DNA from: Pseudomonadota bacterium | GTDB lineage: Bacteria; Pseudomonadota; Alphaproteobacteria; Rhizobiales; Xanthobacteraceae | Length of the DNA: 9,613 bases | Assembly: GCA_023442085.1 (NCBI GenBank) | Contig: JAEZMT010000105.1 | Span: 1-9,613, forward strand | Reading direction: 5' to 3' | Part shown: one piece after another, positions 1 through 5,564 of the stretch | How the letters are laid out: each line of letters begins with the position of its first letter | Position numbering within the stretch: position 1 is the first letter of the stretch | Program-made: the position numbers and the translations under genes | The notes under the pieces: generated by a model | What the model was told of the DNA's origin: nothing | What the model saw: the letters and a program-made list of their open reading frames with translations, nothing else | Database searches by the model: none

Positions 1-277
1 CGGCGAGGCAGACGATCTCAATGCCTTCGGCCTTGAGGTGCGCGTCGAGGGCGGCGTCGAAGGCGAGCCGGTCGGCATAGCCCTTGTGCGACAGCACGAG
101 GGTGGGCACGCCATGCTCCTTGGCGAAATCCAGGCCGGCGGCGTCCTCCCGGTTGGAGAGCACCAGCGCGATCTCGGCCGGGAAGTCCGGCGCCTCGGCC
201 GCCTTCACCAGCGCCGCCATGTTGGAGCCGCGGCCGGAGATGAGGATCGCGGTGCGCTTGGGCGCCGCCTCGCTCAT
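1..277 (-). CDS. purN: Phosphoribosylglycinamide formyltransferase (GAR transformylase), N-terminal part, cut by window edge
   Basis: PurN transfers a formyl group from 10-formyltetrahydrofolate to glycinamide ribonucleotide in cytoplasmic de novo purine synthesis. The first 92 codons are visible; the frame is still open at base 1, so the C-terminal part with the folate-binding and catalytic region lies outside. The start is ATG at 277, giving MSEAAPKRTAILISGRGSNM. The Gly-rich ISGRGSN loop at residues 13-19 is the phosphate-binding signature of the family, and a typical LSNRxDAxGL stretch follows at about residues 39-48. The start codon overlaps the purM stop in an ATGA junction, so the two genes are almost certainly translationally coupled in one transcript. 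Identification is from the N-terminal motifs plus the purM neighbour. Nothing looks broken. Confidence 0.93.
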   Translation of the reverse strand, partial: MSEAAPKRTAILISGRGSNMAALVKAAEAPDFPAEIALVLSNREDAAGLDFAKEHGVPTLVLSHKGYADRLAFDAALDAHLKAEGIEIVCLA

Positions 278-1347
278 GACGCGAACCCGAAATCGGCGGC
301 GCCGTCATAGACCACATGGGCCGCGCCTGTGCCGGGCTCGATGACGCCGAGGCGGATCACCGTCTCGCCCGCGGCGGCGAAGGCGTCCGCCACCTCCTCC
401 TCCCGCTCCACCGGCACCACCACGGCCATGCCCACGCCGCAGTTGAAGGCGCGCAGCATCTCCTCCGGCGCCACCGCGCCCACGGACGCGAGCCAGCGGA
501 AGACCGGAGGAACGATCAGGTTGGACAGATCGATGCGGGCGATGGTGCCGGCCGGCAGCACGCGTGGCAGGTTTTCGGTGATGCCGCCGCCGGTGACATG
601 GGCGAGCGCCTTCACCGCGCCGGTCGAGCGGATGACGGAGAGCACGCTCTTCACATAGAGCCGCGTGGGCGTGAGCAGCGCCGTGCCGAGGTTCTGGCCC
701 TTGTGGAAGGGCGCCTCATCGGTCCAGGCGAGGCCGGAGCGCTCGACGATGCGGCGCACCAGCGAATAGCCGTTGGAATGCACGCCGTCCGAGGCAAGGC
801 CGAGGATCACGTCGCCCGGCCCCACGTCCGTCTTCGGCAGAAGCTCGCTGCGCTCGACGGCCCCGAGGGAGAAGCCGGCGAGATCGTAATCGCCGTCGCG
901 GTACATGCCCGGCATCTCGGCCGTCTCGCCGCCGATGAGGGCGCAGCCGGCCGCCTTGCAGGCCCGCGCGATGCCCGCGACGATGTGCGCGCCCACGTCC
1001 GGCGCGAGGCGGCCGGTGGCGAAATAATCGAGGAACAGCAGCGGCTCGGCGCCCTGCACCACCAGATCGTTGACGCACATGGCCACGAGATCGATGCCAA
1101 TGGTGTCGTGAACGCCGGTATCGATGGCGATCTTGAGCTTGGTGCCCACGCCATCGGTGGTCGCGATGAGGAGGGGATCGGCAAATCCCGCCGCCTTCAG
1201 GTCGAACACGCCGCCGAAGCCGCCGATGTCCGCGTCGGCGCCGGGCCGGGCGGTGGCCTTCACCAGCGGCTTGATGAGATCGACGAGCCGGTTGCCCGCA
1301 TCGATGTCCACGCCCGCGTCGCGGTAGGAAAGTCCGTCCTGAGCCAT
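274..1347 (-). CDS. purM: Phosphoribosylformylglycinamidine cyclo-ligase (AIR synthetase)
   Basis: PurM closes the imidazole ring, using ATP to turn FGAM into AIR; it is a cytoplasmic enzyme of de novo purine synthesis. The 357-residue protein is slightly longer than the usual 345 or so. Visible family signatures are TTDGVGTK at residues 63-70 (ATP/substrate loop), the conserved DLVAMCVNDLVVQGAEPL stretch at 86-103, GGETAEMPGMY at 139-149 and HVTGGGITENLPRVLP at 250-265. The ATG at 1347 matches the family N-terminus (SYRDAGVDIDAGNRLV). Its ribosome-binding site is only a weak GGGGA five bases upstream, inside a short hairpin. The last bases overlap purN (ATGA), and oxyR ends 41 bases upstream on the same strand. 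Co-transcription with purN is very likely; read-through from oxyR is possible but unproven. Confidence 0.97.
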   Translation of the reverse strand: MAQDGLSYRDAGVDIDAGNRLVDLIKPLVKATARPGADADIGGFGGVFDLKAAGFADPLLIATTDGVGTKLKIAIDTGVHDTIGIDLVAMCVNDLVVQGAEPLLFLDYFATGRLAPDVGAHIVAGIARACKAAGCALIGGETAEMPGMYRDGDYDLAGFSLGAVERSELLPKTDVGPGDVILGLASDGVHSNGYSLVRRIVERSGLAWTDEAPFHKGQNLGTALLTPTRLYVKSVLSVIRSTGAVKALAHVTGGGITENLPRVLPAGTIARIDLSNLIVPPVFRWLASVGAVAPEEMLRAFNCGVGMAVVVPVEREEEVADAFAAAGETVIRLGVIEPGTGAAHVVYDGAADFGFAS

Positions 1348-1388
1348 AGGATCCCCGTCTTTGCGCGGGGCTTAGCCGCGAACGCGGG
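1348..1388 (-). promoter_or_regulatory. oxyR-purM intergenic gap with two tandem hairpins
   Basis: Read on the minus strand, this 41-base gap opens right after the oxyR stop with CCGCG-TT-CGCGG (1387-1376). A second stem follows, CCCCG paired with CGGGG around an 8-base loop (1370-1353). The 3' arm of the second stem contains the only plausible purM Shine-Dalgarno sequence, so the stem would mask it. There is no U-tract, so neither hairpin looks like a standard terminator. A regulatory role is inference. Confidence 0.4.
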
Positions 1389-2318
1389 TCAAAGCAAGGC
1401 AGAGCGCCGCTCTTCGCCGTCTTGCACAGCCGGACGGCAGGCGCGGACCATGGCGGCCACCTGCTCCACATCGTCCCGGAAGGGCAAGGTCCGCCGCCAG
1501 ACGAGGCCGATGGTGCGCGCCGGCGCCGGATGAGGAAAGCGCAGCAGCCGCACGCGGGGGATGCGCCCGCCCTCGGAGGCGACGAACATCTGCGGCAGCA
1601 GCGTCACCCCCTGCCCGTTGGCGACCAGCTGGGCCAGCGTCGAGAGGCTCGACGCCCCGAACCGGCGCAATTGGCGGGCGTCCACCTTGCGGCAGACGTT
1701 CAACGCCTGGTCGCGGAAGCAGTGGCCGTCCTCCAGGAGCAGGAGATCGGCGGCGAGGATGTCCTCGGGCACCGCGGTCTCGCCCGGGAAGTCCGCCGAA
1801 GCCTCGGGAACGGCAAGAAGAAACGGGTCGTCGAACAGCGCCATCGTCTCCAGCGCCGGGTGCTCCACCGGCAAGGAGAGGATCACGAGGTCGAGGTCGC
1901 CATGGGCGAGGTCGTTCACCAATTGCTCGGTCTGGCTCTCCCGCAGCGCGATCTCCACGCCGGGCCAGCGGCCGGCCATCTCGGGCAGCAGGCGCGGCAG
2001 GAGATAGGGCGCGATGGAGGGGATGACGCCGAGCCGCATCCGCCCTTCCAGCAGCCGCCCGCGATCCCGGATGGTGCGCTCCATGTCCGCGAGGGCAGCG
2101 AGCACACCGCGCGCGCGGGAGGCCGCCTCCTCCCCCACCGGCGTCAGGCGCACGCCACTGCGCCCCCGTTCCACGAGGCGCACGCCGAGGGCCTCCTCCA
2201 TCTCGCGGATCTGCATGGAGAGGGCCGGCTGGGTCACGGCGCATTCCTCCGCCGCACGGCCGAAATGGCGGTGGCGGGCAAGGGCGTCGAAATAGCGGAG
2301 CTGACGGGTGGAGAGCAC
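1389..2318 (-). CDS. oxyR: OxyR, LysR-family hydrogen peroxide sensor and regulator
   Basis: This 309-residue LysR-type regulator has an N-terminal winged helix-turn-helix (about residues 2-60, with HFGRAAEECAVTQPALSMQI as the recognition region) and a substrate-binding-like sensor domain (about 92-295). The decisive feature is EDGHCFRDQALNVC: Cys200 and Cys209 have the same spacing as the redox pair Cys199/Cys208 of E. coli OxyR, and the neighbouring His199 and Arg202 are also conserved. Known OxyR proteins form a disulfide on oxidation by peroxide and then activate catalase genes. The start is GTG at 2318; an in-frame TAA four codons upstream leaves no alternative further out. No Shine-Dalgarno sequence precedes it. 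Divergent katA is the obvious target, as in Agrobacterium and Sinorhizobium. A third cysteine (Cys26, in the DNA-binding domain) and a fourth (Cys294) are present but not part of the known switch. Confidence 0.95.
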   Translation of the reverse strand: MLSTRQLRYFDALARHRHFGRAAEECAVTQPALSMQIREMEEALGVRLVERGRSGVRLTPVGEEAASRARGVLAALADMERTIRDRGRLLEGRMRLGVIPSIAPYLLPRLLPEMAGRWPGVEIALRESQTEQLVNDLAHGDLDLVILSLPVEHPALETMALFDDPFLLAVPEASADFPGETAVPEDILAADLLLLEDGHCFRDQALNVCRKVDARQLRRFGASSLSTLAQLVANGQGVTLLPQMFVASEGGRIPRVRLLRFPHPAPARTIGLVWRRTLPFRDDVEQVAAMVRACRPAVQDGEERRSALL

Positions 2319-2320
2319 TC

Positions 2321-2337
2321 GATAAGTTTATCTTATC
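2321..2337. promoter_or_regulatory. Probable OxyR operator: perfect inverted repeat GATAAG-N5-CTTATC
   Basis: GATAAG and CTTATC are exact reverse complements separated by TTTAT. The site satisfies the LysR rule T-N11-A (T2323, A2335). It also reads ATAA-N7-TTAT, the same spacing as the OxyR half-site ATAG-N7-CTAT. A degenerate partner, TCAA-N7-TGAT (2344-2358), lies at the 22-bp centre spacing expected for an OxyR tetramer. The location between divergent oxyR and katA, three bases from the oxyR start, fits autoregulation plus katA activation. The sequence pattern is seen directly; OxyR binding is inferred. Confidence 0.7.
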
Positions 2338-2352
2338 AAAAATTCAATGCAA
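2325..2352 (-). promoter_or_regulatory. Candidate oxyR promoter (-35 TTGCAT, -10 TAAACT)
   Basis: On the minus strand TTGCAT (2352-2347) and TAAACT (2330-2325) are 16 bases apart. The -10 lies inside the inverted-repeat operator, so bound OxyR would block it, as in classic LysR autorepression. The predicted transcription start falls at about 2318, on the GTG itself, which would give a leaderless message. The match is by eye and modest. Confidence 0.35.
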
Positions 2353-2358
2353 TCTGAT

Positions 2359-2387
2359 TTGTCCTTATTCCAACTCACGGCCATGCT
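2359..2387 (+). promoter_or_regulatory. Candidate katA promoter (-35 TTGTCC, -10 CATGCT)
   Basis: TTGTCC (2359-2364) and CATGCT (2382-2387) are separated by 17 bases. The -35 begins directly after the second, weak OxyR half-site ending at 2358, which is where OxyR would contact RNA polymerase at an activated promoter. The poor -10 and -35 matches are typical of an activator-dependent promoter. Predicted by eye only. Confidence 0.35.
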
Positions 2388-2441
2388 GCGCCCCGGTTGA
2401 TCCGCAGCCGACACGGCGCAGGTCCAAGCAGGGAGCCCTTC

Positions 2442-3947
2442 ATGACGCGACCCACCCTCACCACCACGGCCGGCAATCCCATCGCCGACAACCAGAATTC
2501 GCTCACCGCCGGCCCGCGCGGCCCGGTGCTGATGCAGGACTACCAGCTCATCGAGAAGCTCGCCCACCAGAACCGCGAGCGCATCCCCGAGCGCGTGGTG
2601 CACGCCAAGGGCTGGGGCGCCCACGGCACCCTCACCATCACCGGCGACATCTCGAAATACACCAAGGCCAAGGCGCTCCAGCCCGGCGCGCAGACGCCGA
2701 TGATCGCGCGCTTCTCCACGGTGGCCGGCGAACTCGGCGCGGCGGATGCCGAGCGCGACGTGCGCGGCTTCGCGCTGAAGTTCTATACGCCCGAGGGCAA
2801 TTGGGACCTCGTGGGCAACAACACGCCCGTCTTCTTTGTCCGCGACCCCTACAAGTTTCCGGACTTCATCCACACCCAGAAGCGCCACCCCAAGACCAAT
2901 TTGCGCTCGCCCACCGCCATGTGGGACTTCTGGTCGCTCTCACCGGAGAGCCTGCACCAGGTGACGATCCTGTTCTCCGACCGCGGCCTGCCGGTGGGCG
3001 TGCGGAACATGAACGGCTACGGCTCCCACACCTATTCCTTCATCAACGAGGCCGGCGAGCGCTTCTGGGTGAAGTTCCACTTCAAGACCCTTCAGGGCCA
3101 CAAGCACTGGACCAACGGCGAGGCCACCGAGGTGGTCGGCCGCACCCGCGAATCCACGCAGGAGGATCTGTTCAGCGCCATCGAGCGCGGCGAATTCCCC
3201 AAGTGGAAGGTGCAGGTGCAGGTGATGCCGGAGCTGGAAGCGGAGAAGACCTCCTACAATCCCTTCGACCTCACCAAGGTGTGGCCGCACGGCGAGTATC
3301 CCCCCATCGACATCGGCGTCATGGAGCTGAACCGCAATCCGGAGAATTATTTCAACGAGATCGAGCAGGCGGCCTTCTCGCCGTCCAACATCGTGCCCGG
3401 CATCTCGTTCTCGCCGGACAAGATGCTGCAGGCCCGCATCTTCTCCTACGCGGACGCCCACCGCTATCGCCTTGGCACCCATTACGAGCACCTGCCGGTG
3501 AACGCCGCCAAGTGCCCGGTGCACCACTATCACAAGGACGGCGCCATGCGGTTCTTCCCGCAGATGACCGGGAACACCGACGCCTATTACGAGCCCAACT
3601 CGTTCAACGGCGCCGCCGAGGATGCCAAGTACGCCGAGCCGCCGCTGGCGATCTCCGGCGACGCAGAGCGCTACAGCCACCGCATCGGCAATGACGACTT
3701 CTCCCAGCCGCGCGCGCTGTTCGAGCTGTTCGACGCCGGCCAGCGCCAGCGCCTCTTCAGCAACCTCGCGGCGGCCATGTATGGCATCCCGCAGGAGATC
3801 GCCGACCGGCAGATCGCCCTCTTCACCAAGGTCCATCCCGAGTACGGGGCGGGCGTGAAGGCGGCGCTGGAGCACGAGACTCGTGCCGAGGCGGCGGAAA
3901 CGGCGCAGCAGCAGAAGAATCCGTCCGGCCCGGTGGCCGCCGAGTAA
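2442..3947 (+). CDS. katA: Monofunctional heme catalase, small-subunit clade 3 type
   Basis: Catalase dismutates hydrogen peroxide to water and oxygen in the cytoplasm. The 501-residue product has the standard catalase core. Distal His54 lies in RVVHAKGWGAHG (residues 51-62), Ser92 in RFSTV, catalytic Asn127 in VGNNTPVFF, and the proximal heme-ligand Tyr336 in RIFSYADAHRYRLG. The His-Asn and His-Tyr spacings agree with bovine liver catalase to within about a residue. The length and the absence of a C-terminal flavodoxin-like domain mark a small-subunit enzyme, and the RLGTHYEHLPVN stretch is like rhizobial KatA. I chose ATG 2442 because AGGGAG sits 6 bases upstream and the protein then begins like its relatives; a TTG at 2397 would add 15 unlikely residues. 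The divergent oxyR and the operator between them indicate peroxide induction. The C-terminal Ala/Glu/Gln tail (about 480-501) is variable and of unknown role. Confidence 0.96.
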   Translation: MTRPTLTTTAGNPIADNQNSLTAGPRGPVLMQDYQLIEKLAHQNRERIPERVVHAKGWGAHGTLTITGDISKYTKAKALQPGAQTPMIARFSTVAGELGAADAERDVRGFALKFYTPEGNWDLVGNNTPVFFVRDPYKFPDFIHTQKRHPKTNLRSPTAMWDFWSLSPESLHQVTILFSDRGLPVGVRNMNGYGSHTYSFINEAGERFWVKFHFKTLQGHKHWTNGEATEVVGRTRESTQEDLFSAIERGEFPKWKVQVQVMPELEAEKTSYNPFDLTKVWPHGEYPPIDIGVMELNRNPENYFNEIEQAAFSPSNIVPGISFSPDKMLQARIFSYADAHRYRLGTHYEHLPVNAAKCPVHHYHKDGAMRFFPQMTGNTDAYYEPNSFNGAAEDAKYAEPPLAISGDAERYSHRIGNDDFSQPRALFELFDAGQRQRLFSNLAAAMYGIPQEIADRQIALFTKVHPEYGAGVKAALEHETRAEAAETAQQQKNPSGPVAAE

Positions 3948-3963
3948 GCATCCCGGAGCGGGG

Positions 3964-3990
3964 GTTTGCTGGCCACCTGGCCCGGCAAAC
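3964..3990. terminator. Accessory hairpin after katA
   Basis: GTTTGC (3964-3969) pairs with GCAAAC (3985-3990) and, inside it, GGCC (3971-3974) pairs with GGCC (3979-3982) around the loop ACCT. No U-tract follows, so by itself it is more likely an mRNA 3'-end stabiliser or part of a double-hairpin terminator with the next stem. Confidence 0.45.
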
Positions 3991-3994
3991 GAAG

Positions 3995-4027
3995 GGGGCG
4001 CACCTTCGCCGGTGCGCCCCTTTTTTT
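3995..4027 (+). terminator. Intrinsic terminator of katA
   Basis: A perfect 10-bp GC-rich stem, GGGGCGCACC with GGTGCGCCCC, encloses a 6-base loop and is followed by seven T residues. It starts 48 bases after the katA stop. The opposite strand lacks a clean U-tract, so it serves aqpZ, which converges from the right, poorly at best. Confidence 0.93.
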
Positions 4028-4046
4028 GAGACCCTGAGAAGGAGGC

Positions 4047-4736
4047 TCAGTCCTCCAGCACCTTCAGCTTGAACAGAAGGCCCGCGAGATAGGCGCCCAC
4101 CAGCGGCACCACGATGAACAGCCAGAGCTGGGAGATGGCCTTGCCGCCGGCGAAGAGTGCCGGGCCGATGGAGCGGGCCGGGTTCACCGACACGCCGGTG
4201 ACGGGGATGAAGACGATGTGGATCATCACCAGGGACAGGCCGATGGCGAGGCCGGCCGCCTGGGTGATGCCAGCCTTGGAGGTGGAGCCGAGAATCACGA
4301 CGAGGAAGATGAAGGTGCCCACCAGTTCGGCGAGGATCGCGGCGCCGAGGCCGTAGCCGCCGATATAGCCCTCGCCCCACCCGTTCTGGCCAAGGCCGGC
4401 GGTGGCGACATCGAAGCCGGCGAGCTTGCCGGAGGCGATCATGAACAGGATGGCTGCGCCGGCGATGCCGCCGAGGATCTGCGCGATCCAGTACTTGGGC
4501 ACTTCCGAGGTGGGGATGCGGCCGGCGGCCCAGACGCCGATGGTGACGGCGGGATTGATGTGGCAGCCGGATACATGGCCGATGCCGTAGGCCATAGAGG
4601 TCACGGCCAGACCGAACGCAAAGGCGATGGCGAGCATGCCGATGGGCGCGGAGCCGTAGCCGGTGAGCACGGCCGAGCCGCAGCCGAAGAGGACGAGAAC
4701 CGCGGTTCCGATGAACTCGGCGACATATTTATTCAT
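4047..4736 (-). CDS. aqpZ: Aquaporin Z-like water channel (MIP family)
   Basis: A 229-residue inner-membrane channel with the hourglass MIP fold: six hydrophobic helices and two re-entrant NPA loops, HINPAVT (Asn61-Ala63) and VNPARS (Asn185-Ala187). E. coli AqpZ is 231 residues and aligns throughout. Selectivity-filter residues comparable to AqpZ are Phe41, His173 and Arg188, which favour water over glycerol. The fourth position, Thr183 in E. coli, is Val182 here. The start at 4736 is chosen because a GGGGGAG ribosome-binding site lies 7 bases upstream and MNKYVAEFIGT matches the family; a longer frame to 4817 would add 27 non-homologous residues. The gene converges on katA. Its role would be rapid osmotic water flux, and passage of other small solutes including peroxide cannot be excluded. 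Confidence 0.95.
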   Translation of the reverse strand: MNKYVAEFIGTAVLVLFGCGSAVLTGYGSAPIGMLAIAFAFGLAVTSMAYGIGHVSGCHINPAVTIGVWAAGRIPTSEVPKYWIAQILGGIAGAAILFMIASGKLAGFDVATAGLGQNGWGEGYIGGYGLGAAILAELVGTFIFLVVILGSTSKAGITQAAGLAIGLSLVMIHIVFIPVTGVSVNPARSIGPALFAGGKAISQLWLFIVVPLVGAYLAGLLFKLKVLED

Positions 4737-5134
4737 GCCCAGTCTCCCCCGCGCACCGCGTCCCGTCGCGACCGGGCACCGGCACGCATCCGTCACAGGT
4801 TCGGGGGCCGAATTCACCGCCTGTCCGATCGCAACCGGGCGGATCCGGCTCCAGCGCCCAAACGCGGCGCAGCTTCAGCCAACTCCTGCCCAAGGCCGAG
4901 ATCAAGTCTGCAATCGGCAATAGGAAAAATGCTCCACTGCCTTTTTGGCGTGCGCAATCGCAATATTTTTCACCGCAATCGCGAAAAGATGAACGCCGGG
5001 TAAACCCGCCTGTCGGCACGGGTTCAGCCCCCGCGTCGTACAAGGCAGAAAATTTATCCTCCATTGAGGGGACGACCCGCCGCCCTCCGGCGTTCTAAGC
5101 CGGCGACGCGACGTCCTGCTCCGAGACCTGACCC
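4737..5134. other. 398-base spacer between divergent aqpZ and the small exported protein gene; no convincing gene
   Basis: Part of this spacer (about 4918-5065) is clearly more AT-rich than the surrounding coding DNA and probably holds the aqpZ promoter and perhaps that of the gene at 5135. I cannot assign a -35/-10 pair with confidence. It contains the GCAATCG repeats described separately and a short CCGGC/GCCGG stem (5087-5103) in the leader of the small gene. A minus-strand open frame across 4729-5064 has no recognisable features and covers the aqpZ ribosome-binding site, so I do not call it. Confidence 0.6.
4910..4982. repeat. Three direct GCAATCG repeats upstream of aqpZ
   Basis: GCAATCG occurs at 4910-4916, 4954-4960 and 4975-4981. 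The last two lie in the longer identical 9-mer CGCAATCGC (4953-4961 and 4974-4982), spaced 21 bases start to start, or two helical turns. The first copy is 44 bases before the second, about four turns. Same-face spacing in an AT-rich promoter region suggests an operator for an unknown regulator of aqpZ; that is inference. Confidence 0.45.
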
Positions 5135-5413
5135 ATGAAGACCTCCTCCGTGATCGCGGCTGCCGCCACCACCTTCATCGCCATCGCCGCCTGGGGCGGC
5201 GGGGATCTGGTGCGCGCCTTCCCCGGCGATGCCCCGGCCATGGCGCATGCGGACGCACCGGCAGCGACCAAGGCCGCCTACCAGTGGCGCGACTACTGGG
5301 ACCGCGACGGCACGTCGGCCGCCACGCGCGCCTGTCCGGCGCGCAAGAGCATCAGCCTGTCCTGGGAGGGACCGCGCCTCTCCTGGCAACGCAACTGCGA
5401 CCGGGCTGGCTGA
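5135..5413 (+). CDS. Small exported protein of unknown function (92 aa)
   Basis: I do not recognise a family. The product starts with a Sec-type signal sequence: Lys2, then a hydrophobic run at residues 6-20. A possible cleavage site is near Ala39 (AMAHA-DAP), and an earlier one cannot be excluded. The mature part is short and polar, with several tryptophans (51, 55, 77, 84) and exactly two cysteines (67 and 88), which could form one disulfide in the periplasm. Codon use resembles the neighbours. The ribosome-binding site is poor (only a GAG about 10 bases before the ATG), which weakens the call, but a signal peptide in this frame would be an unlikely accident. It lies 151 bases before another exported protein on the same strand. 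A minus-strand frame over the same DNA (5054-5389) has no such features. Confidence 0.62.
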   Translation: MKTSSVIAAAATTFIAIAAWGGGDLVRAFPGDAPAMAHADAPAATKAAYQWRDYWDRDGTSAATRACPARKSISLSWEGPRLSWQRNCDRAG

Positions 5414-5419
5414 ACGCTG

Positions 5420-5461
5420 TTTCCCCTGCGCCGATTTCCTTGCGCCAATTTCCTTGCACCA
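5420..5461. repeat. Three tandem 14-bp units in the spacer between two exported-protein genes
   Basis: Units 5434-5447 (ATTTCCTTGCGCCA) and 5448-5461 (ATTTCCTTGCACCA) are directly adjacent and differ at one base. The preceding 14 bases (5420-5433) match the first at 10 of 14 positions, so this looks like a decayed third copy. The block begins 6 bases after the small gene ends. Function unknown. Confidence 0.65.
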
Positions 5462-5466
5462 TGTTC

Positions 5467-5522
5467 AACGTGTCTTGAGCGTGGCGCTGGCCTGTCACGC
5501 TGACGTTGGCCTGCGAACGTGT
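5467..5522. promoter_or_regulatory. Cluster of dyads and short direct repeats upstream of the large exported protein gene
   Basis: AGCGTG (5478-5483) and CACGCT (5496-5501) are inverted around 12 bases. ACGTT (5503-5507) and AACGT (5516-5520) are inverted around 8 bases. AACGTGT occurs at 5467 and 5516, and TGGCCTG at 5488 and 5507. Such density just upstream of a well-expressed-looking start suggests regulator binding, but no known operator is recognised and chance cannot be excluded in GC-rich DNA. Confidence 0.3.
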
Positions 5523-5564
5523 TAGGTGTGCCCCGCCCCGACGTTTCGGGGAGGGAGGCAGTTC

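Noticed and set aside
316..1533. Plus-strand open frame of 405 codons across purM and the oxyR end
   Set aside because: Antisense to a clear purM; the product is His/Arg/Ala-rich with no recognisable domain.
1422..2357. Plus-strand frame of 311 codons opposite oxyR
   Set aside because: Antisense shadow; the minus strand encodes a complete OxyR with both redox cysteines.
2397..2441. Upstream TTG start adding 15 residues to KatA
   Set aside because: No ribosome-binding site at the right distance and no family similarity; ATG 2442 has AGGGAG upstream.
2940..3875. Minus-strand frame of 311 codons opposite katA
   Set aside because: Antisense shadow of a well-conserved catalase gene.
4218..5003. 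Plus-strand frame opposite aqpZ and its upstream region
   Set aside because: Its product is an antisense-type Gly/Asp/Ala/His-rich string and it overlaps a complete aquaporin gene.
4729..5064. Minus-strand frame of 111 codons upstream of aqpZ
   Set aside because: No domain or signal peptide, and it overlaps the aqpZ start and ribosome-binding site in another frame. The AT-rich stretch and the repeats fit a promoter region better.
5054..5389. Minus-strand frame of 111 codons opposite the small exported gene
   Set aside because: Low-complexity Gly/Arg/Ala composition; the plus-strand frame has a credible signal peptide.
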